Program-made: the position numbers and the translations under genes
Shown here: positions 12,301-22,960 of the stretch, one piece after another
How the letters are laid out: each line of letters opens with the position of its first letter
Numbering within the stretch: the first letter of the stretch is position 1
Notes under the pieces: generated by a model
What the model was told of the DNA's origin: nothing
Databases searched by the model: none
Seen by the model: only the letters and a program-made list of their open reading frames with translations
From: Zea mays
Lineage: Eukaryota; Streptophyta; Magnoliopsida; Poales; Poaceae
Assembly: GCF_902167145.1 (NCBI RefSeq)
Contig: NC_050098.1
Location: 33,164,501 to 33,228,500, forward strand
Length of the DNA: 64,000 bases
Reading direction: 5' to 3'

Positions 12301-12557
12301 CGGGTGGAGTAGGTGGCGTCCAGGTGCGTGCGGACGTTGTCGCGGGCGTAGGGGAAGAGCACGTCCGTCACGAACGAGATGGGGCTCGTCGTGCCCTCGA
12401 TGTCCAGCACCACGCTTCGCTGCGGCGTGCCAGCGAGTGCGATTCGGATCAGAGCGCGCAGCTTTTTTTTGTTTTGGGCGCCCGGTTGCGTTGCGCTACG
12501 GGCATATATGTGGTGCGAGTGCGACGGCAAGGAAATCGAGGATAAGTGACTGCGCAT
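9388..12557 (-). CDS. Enolase-phosphatase E1 (methionine salvage), six exons, E1 domain only
   Basis: Exons on the minus strand: 12557-12264, 12134-11985, 10312-10211, 10078-9969, 9855-9737 and 9488-9388. All introns are GT-AG, and the joined frame is exactly 876 nt (291 residues). It is a HAD-superfamily phosphatase acting on 2,3-diketo-5-methylthiopentyl-1-phosphate. Visible motifs are VVLDIEGTT (nucleophile Asp52, Glu54), the SSGS block (187-190), LFLTDV (Asp247) and the C-terminal [10 protein letters not shown] signature. Known plant proteins fuse this domain behind a methylthioribulose-1-phosphate dehydratase; no dehydratase exons are seen upstream. The ATG at 12557 is the only Met before motif I. 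A possible splice acceptor (GCCGCAG, about 12 nt before VVLDIEG) suggests the first 40-odd residues may be former intron now read through. Intron 2 holds a LINE fragment in the opposite orientation. Confidence 0.85.
10345..11866 (+). mobile_element. 5'-truncated L1-type LINE in intron 2 of the E1 gene
   Basis: A LINE remnant of about 1.5 kb carrying only the end of ORF2, a short 3' untranslated region and a 12-base poly(A) tail (11855-11866). The 5' limit is uncertain, somewhere in 10345-10400, where LINE-like protein sequence begins. A short stem-loop GGCAATTCTCTTGCC (11833-11847) precedes the tail. The word ATCTCAG occurs near 10337, and the bases after the tail read TCTCAGG, a weak candidate target-site duplication. 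The element is antisense to its host gene. Confidence 0.8.
10399..11706 (+). pseudogene. LINE ORF2 C-terminal fragment
   Basis: Open frame without an initiation context of its own. It starts in the conserved block downstream of the RT active site ([11 protein letters not shown], then [20 protein letters not shown]) and runs to the end of ORF2. It includes the reverse-transcriptase zinc-binding region ([19 protein letters not shown], then a CVLC...C...H cluster). The endonuclease and RT catalytic core are missing, as expected of a 5'-truncated insertion. The 424-residue stretch from 10432 has no stop, so the insertion is probably not very old. Confidence 0.8.
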
Positions 12558-13818
12558 TCACCACTGATGCTAGTCGAGGAACACTGGCTGGGGCTGCTCG
12601 TGGACGGCGGCCATCCAATCGCCACGGGCATGGGATGCTGATTCCACCGGCTGCCTTGAGCGACAGCGGCGGCGAAGCGAGGAAGCTCATCCTCCTGGAA
12701 CGCAACAACCCCTACATCGGAGTCGGATCGAGCCAAATCAAATCAGTCAGGGCACCAGTCTCTCTCTCCCTCTCTATCATCAGATGCCTCACCTACCTGT
12801 GACGCCGGCGGCAATGGCAATGCCATCCCCATCTTTGTCGGTCCTCTTCCTTCCTCCTCTGCAGAGTGCAGTGGATGCTACCTGCTCACCGCATCCGCAT
12901 ACGTCCACATGGATCCCGGGTGGAGGGGACCGCCGGGCAGATGTGGGCGTCACTCGGTTGGTCCAACGCCAACCACAACACGACCACCGCGTGTGCGGTG
13001 TGTCCCTCTCGCTAGTATGCGCAGGACGAAAAGTACATCCAAATGTGAGTAGAGTGTAATGAAATGTGAGTAGTACGATGGATTGCGATCTAAATGCTTC
13101 TTCATTAAGATAGGACCTTAAATAAATTTCAATTTAAAAATAAATAGAAATAGTCTCCAATCCAAATTCGATCCTTAAATTTCCCAAGTCACCCCTAATT
13201 GTGAACCAAAATACACAACAAAAATTAGGCCAATTCAAGCAAGGTTCATTTGTTCATGAATAACCGGAGGTCAAAATCTGTTTGATTGGGAGGATTGGAA
13301 CCCAAATGGCCAAGGTTATCTTGATTTTCTTGCCAGCCTCAATTAGACAAGCATACTAGCCGTAGCTTGCTGATTCATAATAGCCTCGCCTCTTATGCAT
13401 CACATTGTCACGGGACTCGGGACTTTGGAAAGGCTAACCATGCCGATCTTTCCAGTTATCCGGCAAACTCAAACAAACTTTTATTCATTCTAGTTACAGT
13501 ATTACACAGTAACAAAAAAGAAAAAAATATATCATATACAAGGAGACTAAATTCAACTGCAAATATATACAATATGTCTATGTTTGTATCTGTTTTTTTT
13601 CCAGAAACACCAGCCTTCTCCATATACAGACATTCCCTTCCATACACAAGCTACAGACTCTACAGTCCTGGAAAAAAAACGGTGCCCAGCCACCCAGGAG
13701 AAAATCACAAACTCATGATCAGATATACAGGAAAGGACAGTCATGATCTAAAGCTAAATCCTTGCAAAGAAACATGATGGATTCCATGTACAGACCTCTT
13801 CGTATGTGTCGCCACTAA
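12558..13818. other. Intergenic region between M48 and E1 genes
   Basis: Both flanking genes are on the minus strand. This interval therefore contains the 3' untranslated region of the M48 peptidase gene (near 13818) and the upstream region of the E1 gene (near 12558). No clear TATA box could be assigned, and no dehydratase (MtnB-like) exon that would belong to a fused plant E1 protein was recognised. Confidence 0.4.
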
Positions 13819-15967
13819 CTATACTCTGTTCAGCCCCATCTGAAACATTTTTTGCATTACGGTCTTGTACTCCTGGCTTCTTGACCACTCATCGATCTCT
13901 CTGGCTCGCATCACAGGCAAAGGGTGTGAAAGCTCTCTGGTTTGTGCATTCCTGCAACATGTAAAGAGATTGAGAAAGAAATGTCATACAACACAAACAC
14001 ATATGCATTTCCACAACAATAATATCGTGAATCATGGTTCAAGTGATAACAGTTCTGACCGGATGTACCACCCAACTGGGTTCGATGCAGCCTTGTCGTA
14101 CGAACGAGCTTGCTCCAGGAAGGCATCCACATTTAGCTTGTCGGCAAGAGATGGGCATCCTCCGGCCAATTTCATCAGAACAGAGATGACTACCTCTTGA
14201 CAATCAAGAATAAGTATCAAGTGATGACAGATTTGTAGGATAAGCATTACAACACACAACAAGGTGTTCCTATTTTCAGACAGCCAAGAACAGAGATGAC
14301 CACCTCACGACAATCAGGAGTTTAGTATTAAGTGATGATACCAACTTGTAGAGTAAGCATGTATCCATTATATGTTAAAACTACAAGCTGCAGCTCCAAT
14401 TCTTCAAAATTGGAGAACAGCTGCTCTTTCTATGAACTAAAGATTGTTACTAGGAAGATGAATTGAAAACTACACAAACCTCTACTTTTTCTTGGAGTCA
14501 TATATAATTTGTGGCCAGACCATGCAAAAAATCCACTTCCAGAGCAAAAGCAAAGACAAAAATAGCGCTATTTATACTGCTAGATCTTATGTTCAATACA
14601 AATCAATCTTGTATTTTAAAACTGAGGTAGTTTCAGATTTAAGGTAGTAAAGGTACCTTCGGATCTTGCACCACAAGAAGAGCTGCCCTGTCACAAGTCA
14701 GCTCTGCAGCTCGTAGCCATCTGTATAGCTGCTCTTCCAGGAAGCCAGCAACCATGCCAAAACCTGAAGAAAGTGCATGTACTTACCATGAGATGTAGTC
14801 CAAATAAAGTGTATTTAGGTACATAGCCGACCCTTCTAATGAGATTTTAAGTAGTCAGATGGTCTACCAGGGACAGTGTATGCTCCCATTGTGAGTATAT
14901 TGGCAAAAGTGAGCCAAACACCATGATCGCACTTGAGGTGACCCAGCTCATGAGCCAAAACAGCCTAATTGAAACAAATCCAATATGATGAGTAATCAAT
15001 GCATTCAGACAGTAGGTAAGCAAATAATAATTCTTGTTTTGATTGTTCATCTAGGCAATACCAGCCGATGAGTTCGTTTAGAGTAAACAACAGTACCTGC
15101 AATTCCCTTGGAGTAAGCAGCTCCACAAGGCTTGTGTGAACGACAATGAATGGTTTTTTGCCGTTGATTGCTAAGGTGTAGGCATTTGGAACAGGATTCT
15201 GCCTTATGTACAAGTCAGGAGCTTCGGTGTTCAAGAGCTTCGCAGCCTCAACCAGCAGTTGGTGGAGATCTGGAAGCTGAAGAGCGAAAACAAACGATTA
15301 GCTCTCTGAATTACGGTAACTTGTAGGCTGTGGTGATAGAGAAAACAAACAAACTACAAGGTCCGGAAACAACATAAGTTCTGGCAGATCGGACCTGGTT
15401 CGGGGAGACGAGAACTGATGTTCCAATGTTCTGGAGTACCATAACTTGCTCCGAGACGGGTCCTGCAGTAGCAAAAGATGGCAGGAATGAATCGTTGAGG
15501 ATACTACGTTGAGATGGACTGGCAACGCTGAGGAACTATGTGAGTGGGCGACCTAGCAAAGCTTTGCCCACGTCGTTGAGCCCGGGAATTGCTCTCAGCA
15601 GCAGAGTGTTCTGTGAAACAAGAAGAAAAGCGGTTCTCTTTCAGAAGACAGGAATTTTATCTATCATCCGCAAGCGCAGTCGAACATTATACGTGGACAG
15701 AAAGAAAAAGAGTGTGTTAAATCGAAGAAAGCTAGCCTGCTTGTCCAGCGGGTGGCGGAAGTCGTCGGCGTCGAGGCCCCGAGCAGCCGCAGAGGAGGTG
15801 CGGGTGGAGGCAGCTGCAACGGGAACGAACCGCCTGCGGCACGGGCGCCTGGAGGAGGTCGACGCGGAGGAGGGCTTTTGGGCCCAGTAGCAGCGGAAGG
15901 CAACGGGCAGGGGAGGGAGGGTGGGGCCGGAGATGAGCCCCGGAGCACAAGCCGGCGAAGCCGCCAT
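13819..15967 (-). CDS. M48-family zinc metallopeptidase, chloroplast-type, eight exons
   Basis: Exons: 15967-15737, 15610-15553, 15462-15395, 15276-15097, 14964-14868, 14763-14657, 14193-14060 and 13951-13819. Joined they give 1008 nt, 335 residues, no stop. The zinc motif HELGH is at residues 184-188 and the third ligand is Glu232 in AELTCDRA, as in M48 (Ste24/HtpX-like) peptidases. The sequence closely follows the plant M48 protein typified by Arabidopsis At3g27110. The first 60-odd residues are rich in Ser, Arg and Ala with few acidic residues, like a chloroplast transit peptide. An in-frame upstream ATG at 16048 exists, but 15967 gives the better transit peptide. Introns are GT-AG except intron 1, whose donor must be GC (CAG|GCTAGC). 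The substrate is unknown. Confidence 0.88.
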
Positions 15968-16164
15968 GCCCCACGAACCGAGAGCAAGGCGAGGCAAGCA
16001 GCGCGGCCGCTGCCACAGGTGTTTTGTCCAGCCAAGGAACGAGACCAAGAAGAAAGCCCCGAAGGCGGAGACGTACGGATGGCCGAGGAATTGAGGGAGG
16101 TCAGCTGGTAACTGCGGTTATTTTACTGCTCTGCGTAGTTTTCACGGCAAAAAAGAGATTACCA

Positions 16165-16209
16165 TATATGTATGTATGTATATATATAAAATAATAACAA
16201 CAATAATAA
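16165..16209. repeat. AT-rich microsatellite upstream of the M48 gene
   Basis: TATG and TA runs followed by AATAAC/AATAAT units. It lies about 200 bases upstream of the M48 start codon, so it is in or next to the promoter, but no core promoter element can be assigned with confidence. Confidence 0.6.
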
Positions 16210-16648
16210 GTGCTAGCGTAGCGTAGGCGAGCACGGTATCGCGTCCACTACGTTTTTCCGATTTCTGCTAGGCTGCTGGCCCTCGTTCCTCACAATCATC
16301 AGTAAAGGAAAAGAAAAATCCGAGTCCACAGCGAAAGGAGTCGCAACTTGCAACGCTGTAAAATCTTGAGAGTTGTGACTGACGTGTTCCATCTCAGACC
16401 GCTTGGTTAGCTTTGCCGCAGCCTCAACCTCAAGTTCTCGACCCCAACAGGCTGCGGCTGTGCGGCCGTTCAGACCTTGCCTAACCAGATCGCTACAGTA
16501 CACATTTTTAAATCACTACCAGTGCCTCCAAAGAAGCAAAGATATTTTTCTCCAGGCCTTTCCTTTTTTAAAATTTCCGATGAAAGCACCATAATACACT
16601 GATGGAGGTACCATGATTCACCTGTCCATGGAATATCTGCTAAACTAA

Positions 16649-16814
16649 GCGCTAGTTTAGCAACTCTATTTTCCCGATAGATTCCCATTTTTCCAATAGA
16701 TTCCCAATAGAAATTAGTTTATTTTCCCTTGGAAAATCCCTTTAGAAAATAGAGTTCTCAAACTAGTCCTTAGAAAAATGAAAATCTCTTGGAAAAAGGT
16801 TGCCAAACTAACCC
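16649..16814. mobile_element. Tourist-like MITE (PIF/Harbinger type)
   Basis: 166 bp flanked by TAA on both sides (16646-16648 and 16815-16817), the 3-bp target duplication expected of PIF/Harbinger-derived elements. The ends are imperfect inverted repeats: GCGCTAGTTTAGCAAC at the left, and GGGTTAGTTTGGCAAC on the opposite strand at the right. The interior is AT-rich with repeated TTTTCCC / GGAAAA words and no coding capacity. Confidence 0.7.
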
Positions 16815-16817
16815 TAA

Positions 16818-17660
16818 ACATCCCACTTTTTAGGCCAGTAAAACTAAAGTCAGAAAAAAATGTTTTATCAAAGAAGCTACTGCTAGAGCTGTTTTGACTG
16901 AAACTAGAGCTCTACCAAACAAACCTTCAGGCAATAACACTGGTACTAGTATGCCTTGGGGGAGGAATGCTCAGAAATAAATGCAGGTACTCTATTGTGT
17001 GACCATATTTGTTTTGATTTTTTTTCTTTTATTGGCATTTCTCTTCTAACAAAGACTAGCAAACACAACATAAACTGTCATGCTACCAGGAGAAGTGTAC
17101 ATAAAACCTCCCTCATCATCGCATCCTTCGCAAGAGAGAAACAATCGCAGCTGAAAGTGCATCCTCAAGACTGAAGGCAGTAGGCACTAACCTGTCAGGC
17201 CTCCAGGCTGAATGATAACAACCCTTTGATAGCATATAGTCATTTTTACTCCTCCGCCTTGAATACGTCAATCACAACTAGGCCAAGTACTACGGTTATG
17301 AGTCAAGTTTCAACAGCAAATGATTCGGGGCTTGTCTTCAATTCTGTGCAAACCATAAACGTCTTCAGTGACATTAAAAAAAAAAGAAGGTATCCAGATT
17401 TTGAACAATGACAACTATAAATGCATAGAAATCTATATAACCATGATTTTAAGAATCTGCGCAATGCGACTTTTGGCTGTTCGTCAAACTCAGCAGGAAC
17501 TAAAGTTAAATCACTAGGGATATCAATGTGACCAGAGATTTGTTTTTTCTTCTTTTGACAGAAACATGACAATAGAAATTTACAAATGCAGGAAATTTCA
17601 GGTTCAACAAATATTATGTATGGTTAAATTTGGGAAACTACAATGGGAACAATTTCACAC
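16818..17660. other. Non-coding stretch between the MITE and LINE
   Basis: AT-rich DNA with no protein-like frame, no recognisable RNA and no repeat ends that could be paired. It may include remnants of another small transposon just after the MITE (near 16920), but this is not supported. Confidence 0.3.
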
Positions 17661-17815
17661 CTTAAATACATGAAGCCTTGTTTTTTTTTGTTTTTTTTTA
17701 AGAAACCGCAGGAGAACTGCGCATCTTATATATTAGAGAGGAAAAAAAAAAACATTACAATAGAGGAGAAGTTGCAGAGCAACTCTCCCAAAAACCCAAA
17801 TAAACCCTAAGGTGA

Positions 17816-20800
17816 TTACAGATTGTTGCTGAAACTTGACCCGACCACGCCCAGGGCAGCAACTGAGCCCAAGCTCCCAAACTCCTTAGCTCCTGCCATT
17901 ACCCAGCAAACGTACTCATCCGAGAAACACCGGAAAATCCTGGGTAATGAGGGTGACTCCCCATGAAAAACTGCTCTGTTTCTCTGAAGCCATAGACACC
18001 AAGCCCCCAGGATGATCAGAGAGTTAAGCCCCTTTTTTCTGGTCTTGACAACCTTATGGCTTGCCTTTCCCCACCAGTCTGCAAAATTCTCTTCATCAGC
18101 TGTTGGAGTGAGGTGCCCCAAGCCAATAGCAGCAAGAATTGTGTGCCAAAATTGCCGTGCAAAAATGCACGCAGTAAGGAGGTGCTGAATTGTCTCTTGG
18201 GCCTGATCACACATGGGGCAAACATCTGGGTGTGGCATTCCCCTCAACTGTAATCTGTCGGCTGTCCAACATTTGTTCCTTATTGCCAACCAAAGGAAGA
18301 ATTTGCATTTAGGAGGAGCCCAGGTCTTCCATAATCTCTTCCAAGGCTCAAAAACAGTAGAACCAAAGAGAAGGACTTTGTAGCAGGATTTAGAAGAGAA
18401 CAGCCCTGATGCCTCGTGCCTCCAAACATGGGCGGTCTTCCTCCTGAGAAAGCTGCACTTCCCCTAAAGTATCCCATAAGAGAAGAAATTGTTGAATTCC
18501 AATCAAGGAAAGGGGGGTTTTGATATGAGCTATCCATTGCCTGTTCACAAGAGCCTGACTCACTGTCAATGAGGTAAGAGCTCGTTTAGACACCTTGGAC
18601 GCCACTTCTGGAGCAAGGTCTCTGATGGAGCATCCATTAAGCCACTTATCTGTCCAGAATAAGGTATTAGAGCCATTTCCCACATGGGAAATCAGGGATG
18701 CTGCAAATAGATCTTTAACAGGTTGCTGAATGGGAATAGTCAAGCCATGCCAAGGTCTGCTCTGATCTGTTTTTTGAAGCCACAACCATTTGGTTTGGAG
18801 AGCCCAACACATGTGTTGTAAATTAGGAATCCCAAGCCCACCATACTTCAAAGGTCTTGTGACTGAATCCCAGGCCACAAGGCAGCTGTCGCCATTAACC
18901 TCTTTTCTCCCTCTCCACACAAATCCTTTTCTGATTTTATCAATTTTGTTAATCACCCACTTAGGGACATTCATAGCAAGGAAAAGGTAAACTGGGATGG
19001 CTGAAAGTACAAAGCGCACAAGGGCTGTCCTTCCAGCAAAGTTGAGGAGCCTAGCTTTCCAGTTTGGTAGCCTATCTGCAATCTTGTCAACCCAGTTCAT
19101 CAAAATATTCCTGCTAAGCTTCTTATCTGAGATAGGCAGCCCCAAGTAAGTGCAAGGGAAGGAAGAAGGGGTGCATTGCAGAATGTTACACCCTTCATGC
19201 AGCAATTCCACTTCACATCTTATTGGGATGGCACAACTCTTGTGCAAATTAGCTACAAGGCCAGAAGCTTCACCAAAACAGTCAAGAATGAGTTTGACAC
19301 AGTTTAGATCTTCCTCCCTGGGCTTGACAAACAGCACTACATCATCTGCATAAAGAGATAATCTAGACTTCACAATGGCACTGTCCAGACTGGCCAATAA
19401 TTCTTTTTCTTCTGCCACTTTGAAAAGGCTGCTGAGGACATCCATCACCAGGACAAAGAGCATTGGGGAGAGGGGGTCCCCTTGCCTCAAGCCTCTGCGA
19501 TGCCTGATCTGTTCCCCTGGAAACCCATTTAATAAAATTTGAGTTGATGAAGTGGCCAGAAGGTTGGAGACAAGATTCCTCCACTTAATACCAAAGCCAA
19601 GGTGGGTCAACACCTCAAGAAGGAAAGCCCAGGAAACAGAATCAAATGCCTTTGTTAAATCTAATTTCAGAAAAAGGCTGGCCACTTTTTTCCTGTGTAG
19701 GGATTTAATTGAGTGCTGAACCAACATATAATTGTCATGAATGGATCTGCCTCTAACAAAAGCACTCTGATTAGTCTCTACCATCTTGTTGAGAAGAGGA
19801 GCAAGCCTGTTAGCAAGGATCTTCGTGGAGAGTTTTGCAAAGCTGTGGATGAGGCTGATGGGCCTGTAATCACCAGCAGACATGGCTCCTGTCTTCTTAG
19901 GGATCAAAGTAATATATGCTGTGTTTAGAGGCCCCAAATTCTGAGAATTCCCAAGGTGAAGGGCAGCAAGGGCGGCCATCAAATCTGCCTTAAGTATAGG
20001 CCAACAAGTTTTATAGAATTTCCCTGTGTATCCATCTGGCCCAGGCGCTTTATCTGAAGGAAGACTGGCAATGGCATCCCAAACTTCTTCTTCTGTAAAG
20101 GGAAGCTCAAGAGCAGATAAATCAATTGGAGCTCTGTGACACTCTTCTAATCTCAAAGTTAACCTCCTCTAGGGGGCATACCCCAACAAATTAGAGTAGA
20201 AATTATGCAGCACCTCTTGTTTTTGCTCATGAGATGTGACCACTCTTTCCTCATCCAGTAAGCTGAAGATATGATTTCTCTTCTTGCGGAAGCAGGCCTG
20301 CAAATGAAAGAAAGAGGTGTTGGCATCTCCCTCTTTTAGATACTAAACTCTAGATCTGAGTCTTGCAACCGTTCTTTCCAGGGAAGCAAGGACCAGGCAC
20401 TGATGCTTGAGCTTTCTTAACAGCCATAATTCATCTGGAGATAATACCCTGCTGTCTTGAGCCATTTCCAGTCTGTGTAAAATCTCCCTTGCTAAGCCCA
20501 GTTGGTATTTAAAGTTGCCCACTGTTTTGTGCCCCCAAGACCGCAGTGCTCTTGTTAGCCTCTTGAGCTTTAGAGAGATCCTCTCCAGATGCCCGCAATT
20601 ATGAAGTGGCTGGTTCCAGGAATTTGCCACCACCTCATGAAAGCCTGACATTTTGGTCCAGAAGCTCTCAAAATGAAATCGCCTTCTTGCCTTACCTTCT
20701 TCTTCTATCATCTTTAAAATCAAAGGGCAATGATCAGAATCTTCTGAGGCCTTGCTAAATAAAGTAGAAGCTGGAAACATCTCTTCCCAGCTCGAGGTAC

Positions 20801-21410
20801 AGAATACGTGGTCTAATTTAACAAGAGTGGGAGCCTGTCTTTGGTTGGACCAAGTGTATCTCCTTCCTATCAAAGGAATTTCCTTCAGCTCCAAATCCTC
20901 TATCCACCTTCTGAATCTTCTCAACAGGGCCCTGTTGATACAAGGGTTGTTCTTGTCCTCAGACCTGCATATCTGATTAAAATCACCTGCCAAGATCCAT
21001 GGTCCATCACAACCTGCCCTGACTTCACTTAACTCTTGTAGAAAAGCCTGTTTAAGATTATCTTGGTGTGGCCCGTAAACCCCTGTGAACCACCAAAGTG
21101 GGCCTGAAGCCATCTGCAGTTGAATAGAGACCGAGTACTCTCTGATTACATGACTGTTGTGGGTGAAAACTCCATCTCTCCAAGCCACTAAAATGCCCCC
21201 TCTTGTCCCCTGTGCGGGGCTGAAAACAAAATTACTATAACCAGTACCAAGAATTGACAAAATATCAAAATCAGAGATGGTGCTCATTTTGGTTTCTTGC
21301 AAACAGACAAGTGATGGTTTGATGTCCAGGACTAGGGTCTTGACATTATCTTTCCTAGCCCTACTGTTCAATCCTCTCACATTCCAAATTAGGAAGTTGC
21401 ACTGGTCCAT
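17816..21410 (-). pseudogene. LINE ORF2: endonuclease, reverse transcriptase, zinc-binding domain (broken)
   Basis: The start is the ATG at 21410 (MDQCNFLIWNVRGLN). An apurinic-type endonuclease follows (LVCLQETK, LAGDFNQI, SDHCPL), then RT with the catalytic YADD box in SLYADDVVLF. The tail is a reverse-transcriptase zinc-binding domain (CPMCDQAQETIQHLL). Damage: in-frame TAG at 20343-20345 where relatives carry Trp (TGG to TAG), a second in-frame TAG near 20171, and a single-base frameshift near 18425 that separates the zinc-binding tail (17816-18289) from the rest. All catalytic blocks are otherwise recognisable, so the copy is fairly young. Confidence 0.85.
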
Positions 21411-21448
21411 TGAGAAAGAAAAACACGACCAGACGAATAGACCCAAGC

Positions 21449-22675
21449 TTATGCGAGCTCAGATGTATCCCATCCGAACAGCGCTGCCAAGGCAGCGATG
21501 TGCTCCCTGGAGAGTGGTGAATTGAATAAGACAACATATTTGCTAGCATCTTCCAGAGTGATAATGCCATGATCATCACAGAATCCCAATTTCTTGCAGA
21601 CAGAGGCTGCTGCTTCGGATCCTAGCTCAGGTGGAAACTTGGCCACCCTCCTGGATCTCCTAGGCCTGAAATTTCTTAGTAGGGTCTTCTTTCTGCGTTT
21701 GGGGATTGGCGGAGGACTCAGCAAACCATTAATGGCTTTAGAAATGTGCTGACTGAATTCTTGCAAGGGGGTCGGGGATGGCGAGCTCACTTCCTGGGAT
21801 TGCACAGGCACGGTATCTCTTCTTCTAGAGTACACCTTAAAGCATGGTGGTTTTGCTTGCAGTGAGTATTTGATAATATCCCAGGGATTCCTGACTTGTG
21901 CAGCATTATCAGCAGGAACATCCGGGACATGCGGGACATGAGAAAATGGCACAGAGGCCCGTCCTGAAGCATCAGCACAAAGACTTTCTGGGCCCTGGCC
22001 TAACCTCTGATAACCGCCAGCCTCCTCAAAAGCCGCCACATTAAATGAGGTGTCATGCAGAATTGGCCTCTCAGAATCCAATAGACCAGAGGAAATTGCA
22101 CCAATTATTGAGGCGGGCCCAGGATCTTCAGATAGAGAGCCGGTTGTTAAAGCATTGGCGGCTCTTGGGGCTATAACCGAAGTGACGAGCGCCGTTGGGG
22201 GAGAAACCGAAGGGGCTGGCGTCGGAATTGTAGAGCCCGAAGCGGCTTCCTCAGCCCCCACTGCAACCTCAGCGCTCAAGGGGCCCGGGGCACTGATCGT
22301 CCCAACTGTCCATCCAGGCGCAGAGCCGGCTCCACCACAAGGCCCGAGGCGCACCGGGGGTGGAGAAGCCGAAGCGGTGCTCTCTGCCCCCAAGGGGACC
22401 GGGAGCGCGATCGTTTCACATGTTCCCCCAGGCGCAGAGTCGGCCCGGACGCATGGCCCGAGACGCGCGTGCACTGGCCTGCGTCCAGGCACCGTAGGAA
22501 TTGAATGTTGATCCCGCCGCCGCTTGCCGTGGTTCTGCTCGCGATCGTCGCCGGAAAAGGGTGGCGGCGGCGGAGGCGAGGGCCTCCTGTCCAAGATCGC
22601 ATCTGAACGGCACACCCGCACGGTGATAGGGAACACCAGAGTGTGAGGAAAACTGCCGAAGTCACTGGCACCCAA
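21449..22675 (-). pseudogene. LINE ORF1 C-terminal portion
   Basis: An open frame of about 408 codons ends with TAA at 21451-21449, about 40 bases before the ORF2 ATG. Its contents are low-complexity: Pro-rich (SPPPPPPFSGDD), Ala/Gly/Pro-rich, and a basic patch (KRRKKTLLRNFRPRRSRR) near the end. The nucleic-acid-binding N-terminal half and CCHC zinc knuckle usual in plant LINE ORF1 are not seen, and the codon at 22675 is TTG with a stop shortly upstream. It is therefore read as a 5'-truncated or damaged ORF1. Assignment rests on position and composition. Confidence 0.6.
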
Positions 22676-22960
22676 CTGGACATGGCAAAAGGGATATGGA
22701 TCTCAGATTCCCGTCCACTCCTCCATTGCCGGTCGACATGGAAGCAATAGAAAACAATTGATTTTTGTCCCCAAAAATAAAACTGAGGAACTTAAATACC
22801 ACTAACAACATTGCACCATAATGGTAATGCGAAGAACAGCATTATGTTCAGTTTATCGTTAGTACATTACATACACTATACCTGAAACATGTGTTCTTGT
22901 TCACCTTCAGTGTGTAACTTTTAATTGTTTGTTCATCTAACTAGGCAGCCAACCAAGTTC

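Larger units (their letters stand above)
17681..22790 (-). mobile_element. L1-type LINE, nearly full length, inactive
   Basis: Read on the minus strand it carries the end of ORF1, a complete but broken ORF2 (endonuclease, RT, zinc-binding tail), a 3' untranslated region and a poly(A) tail (17699-17681, one interruption). A stem-loop (17707-17721, CGCAG...CTGCG) precedes the tail. The 5' end is estimated at about 22790. The word CTTAAATAC occurs at 17661-17669 and 22791-22799 and could be a target duplication, but eleven extra bases separate the first copy from the tail. It lies between the M48 and PPR genes. Confidence 0.8.

Noticed and set aside
12189..12545. Plus-strand open frame opposite E1 exon 1
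   Set aside because: Shadow of the coding exon that carries the HAD motif on the minus strand.
15752..16111. Plus-strand open frame opposite exon 1 of the M48 gene
   Set aside because: GC-rich exon shadow; composition is low-complexity Gly/Ala/Arg and the opposite strand matches a known protein family with splice sites.
22050..22511. Plus-strand frame of 153 codons opposite LINE ORF1
   Set aside because: Mirror of the Ala/Pro-rich low-complexity ORF1 segment.
17661..22799. CTTAAATAC at both ends of the LINE as a firm target-site duplication
   Set aside because: Eleven bases separate the left copy from the poly(A) tail and the right copy cannot be tied to a defined 5' end; kept only as a possibility.
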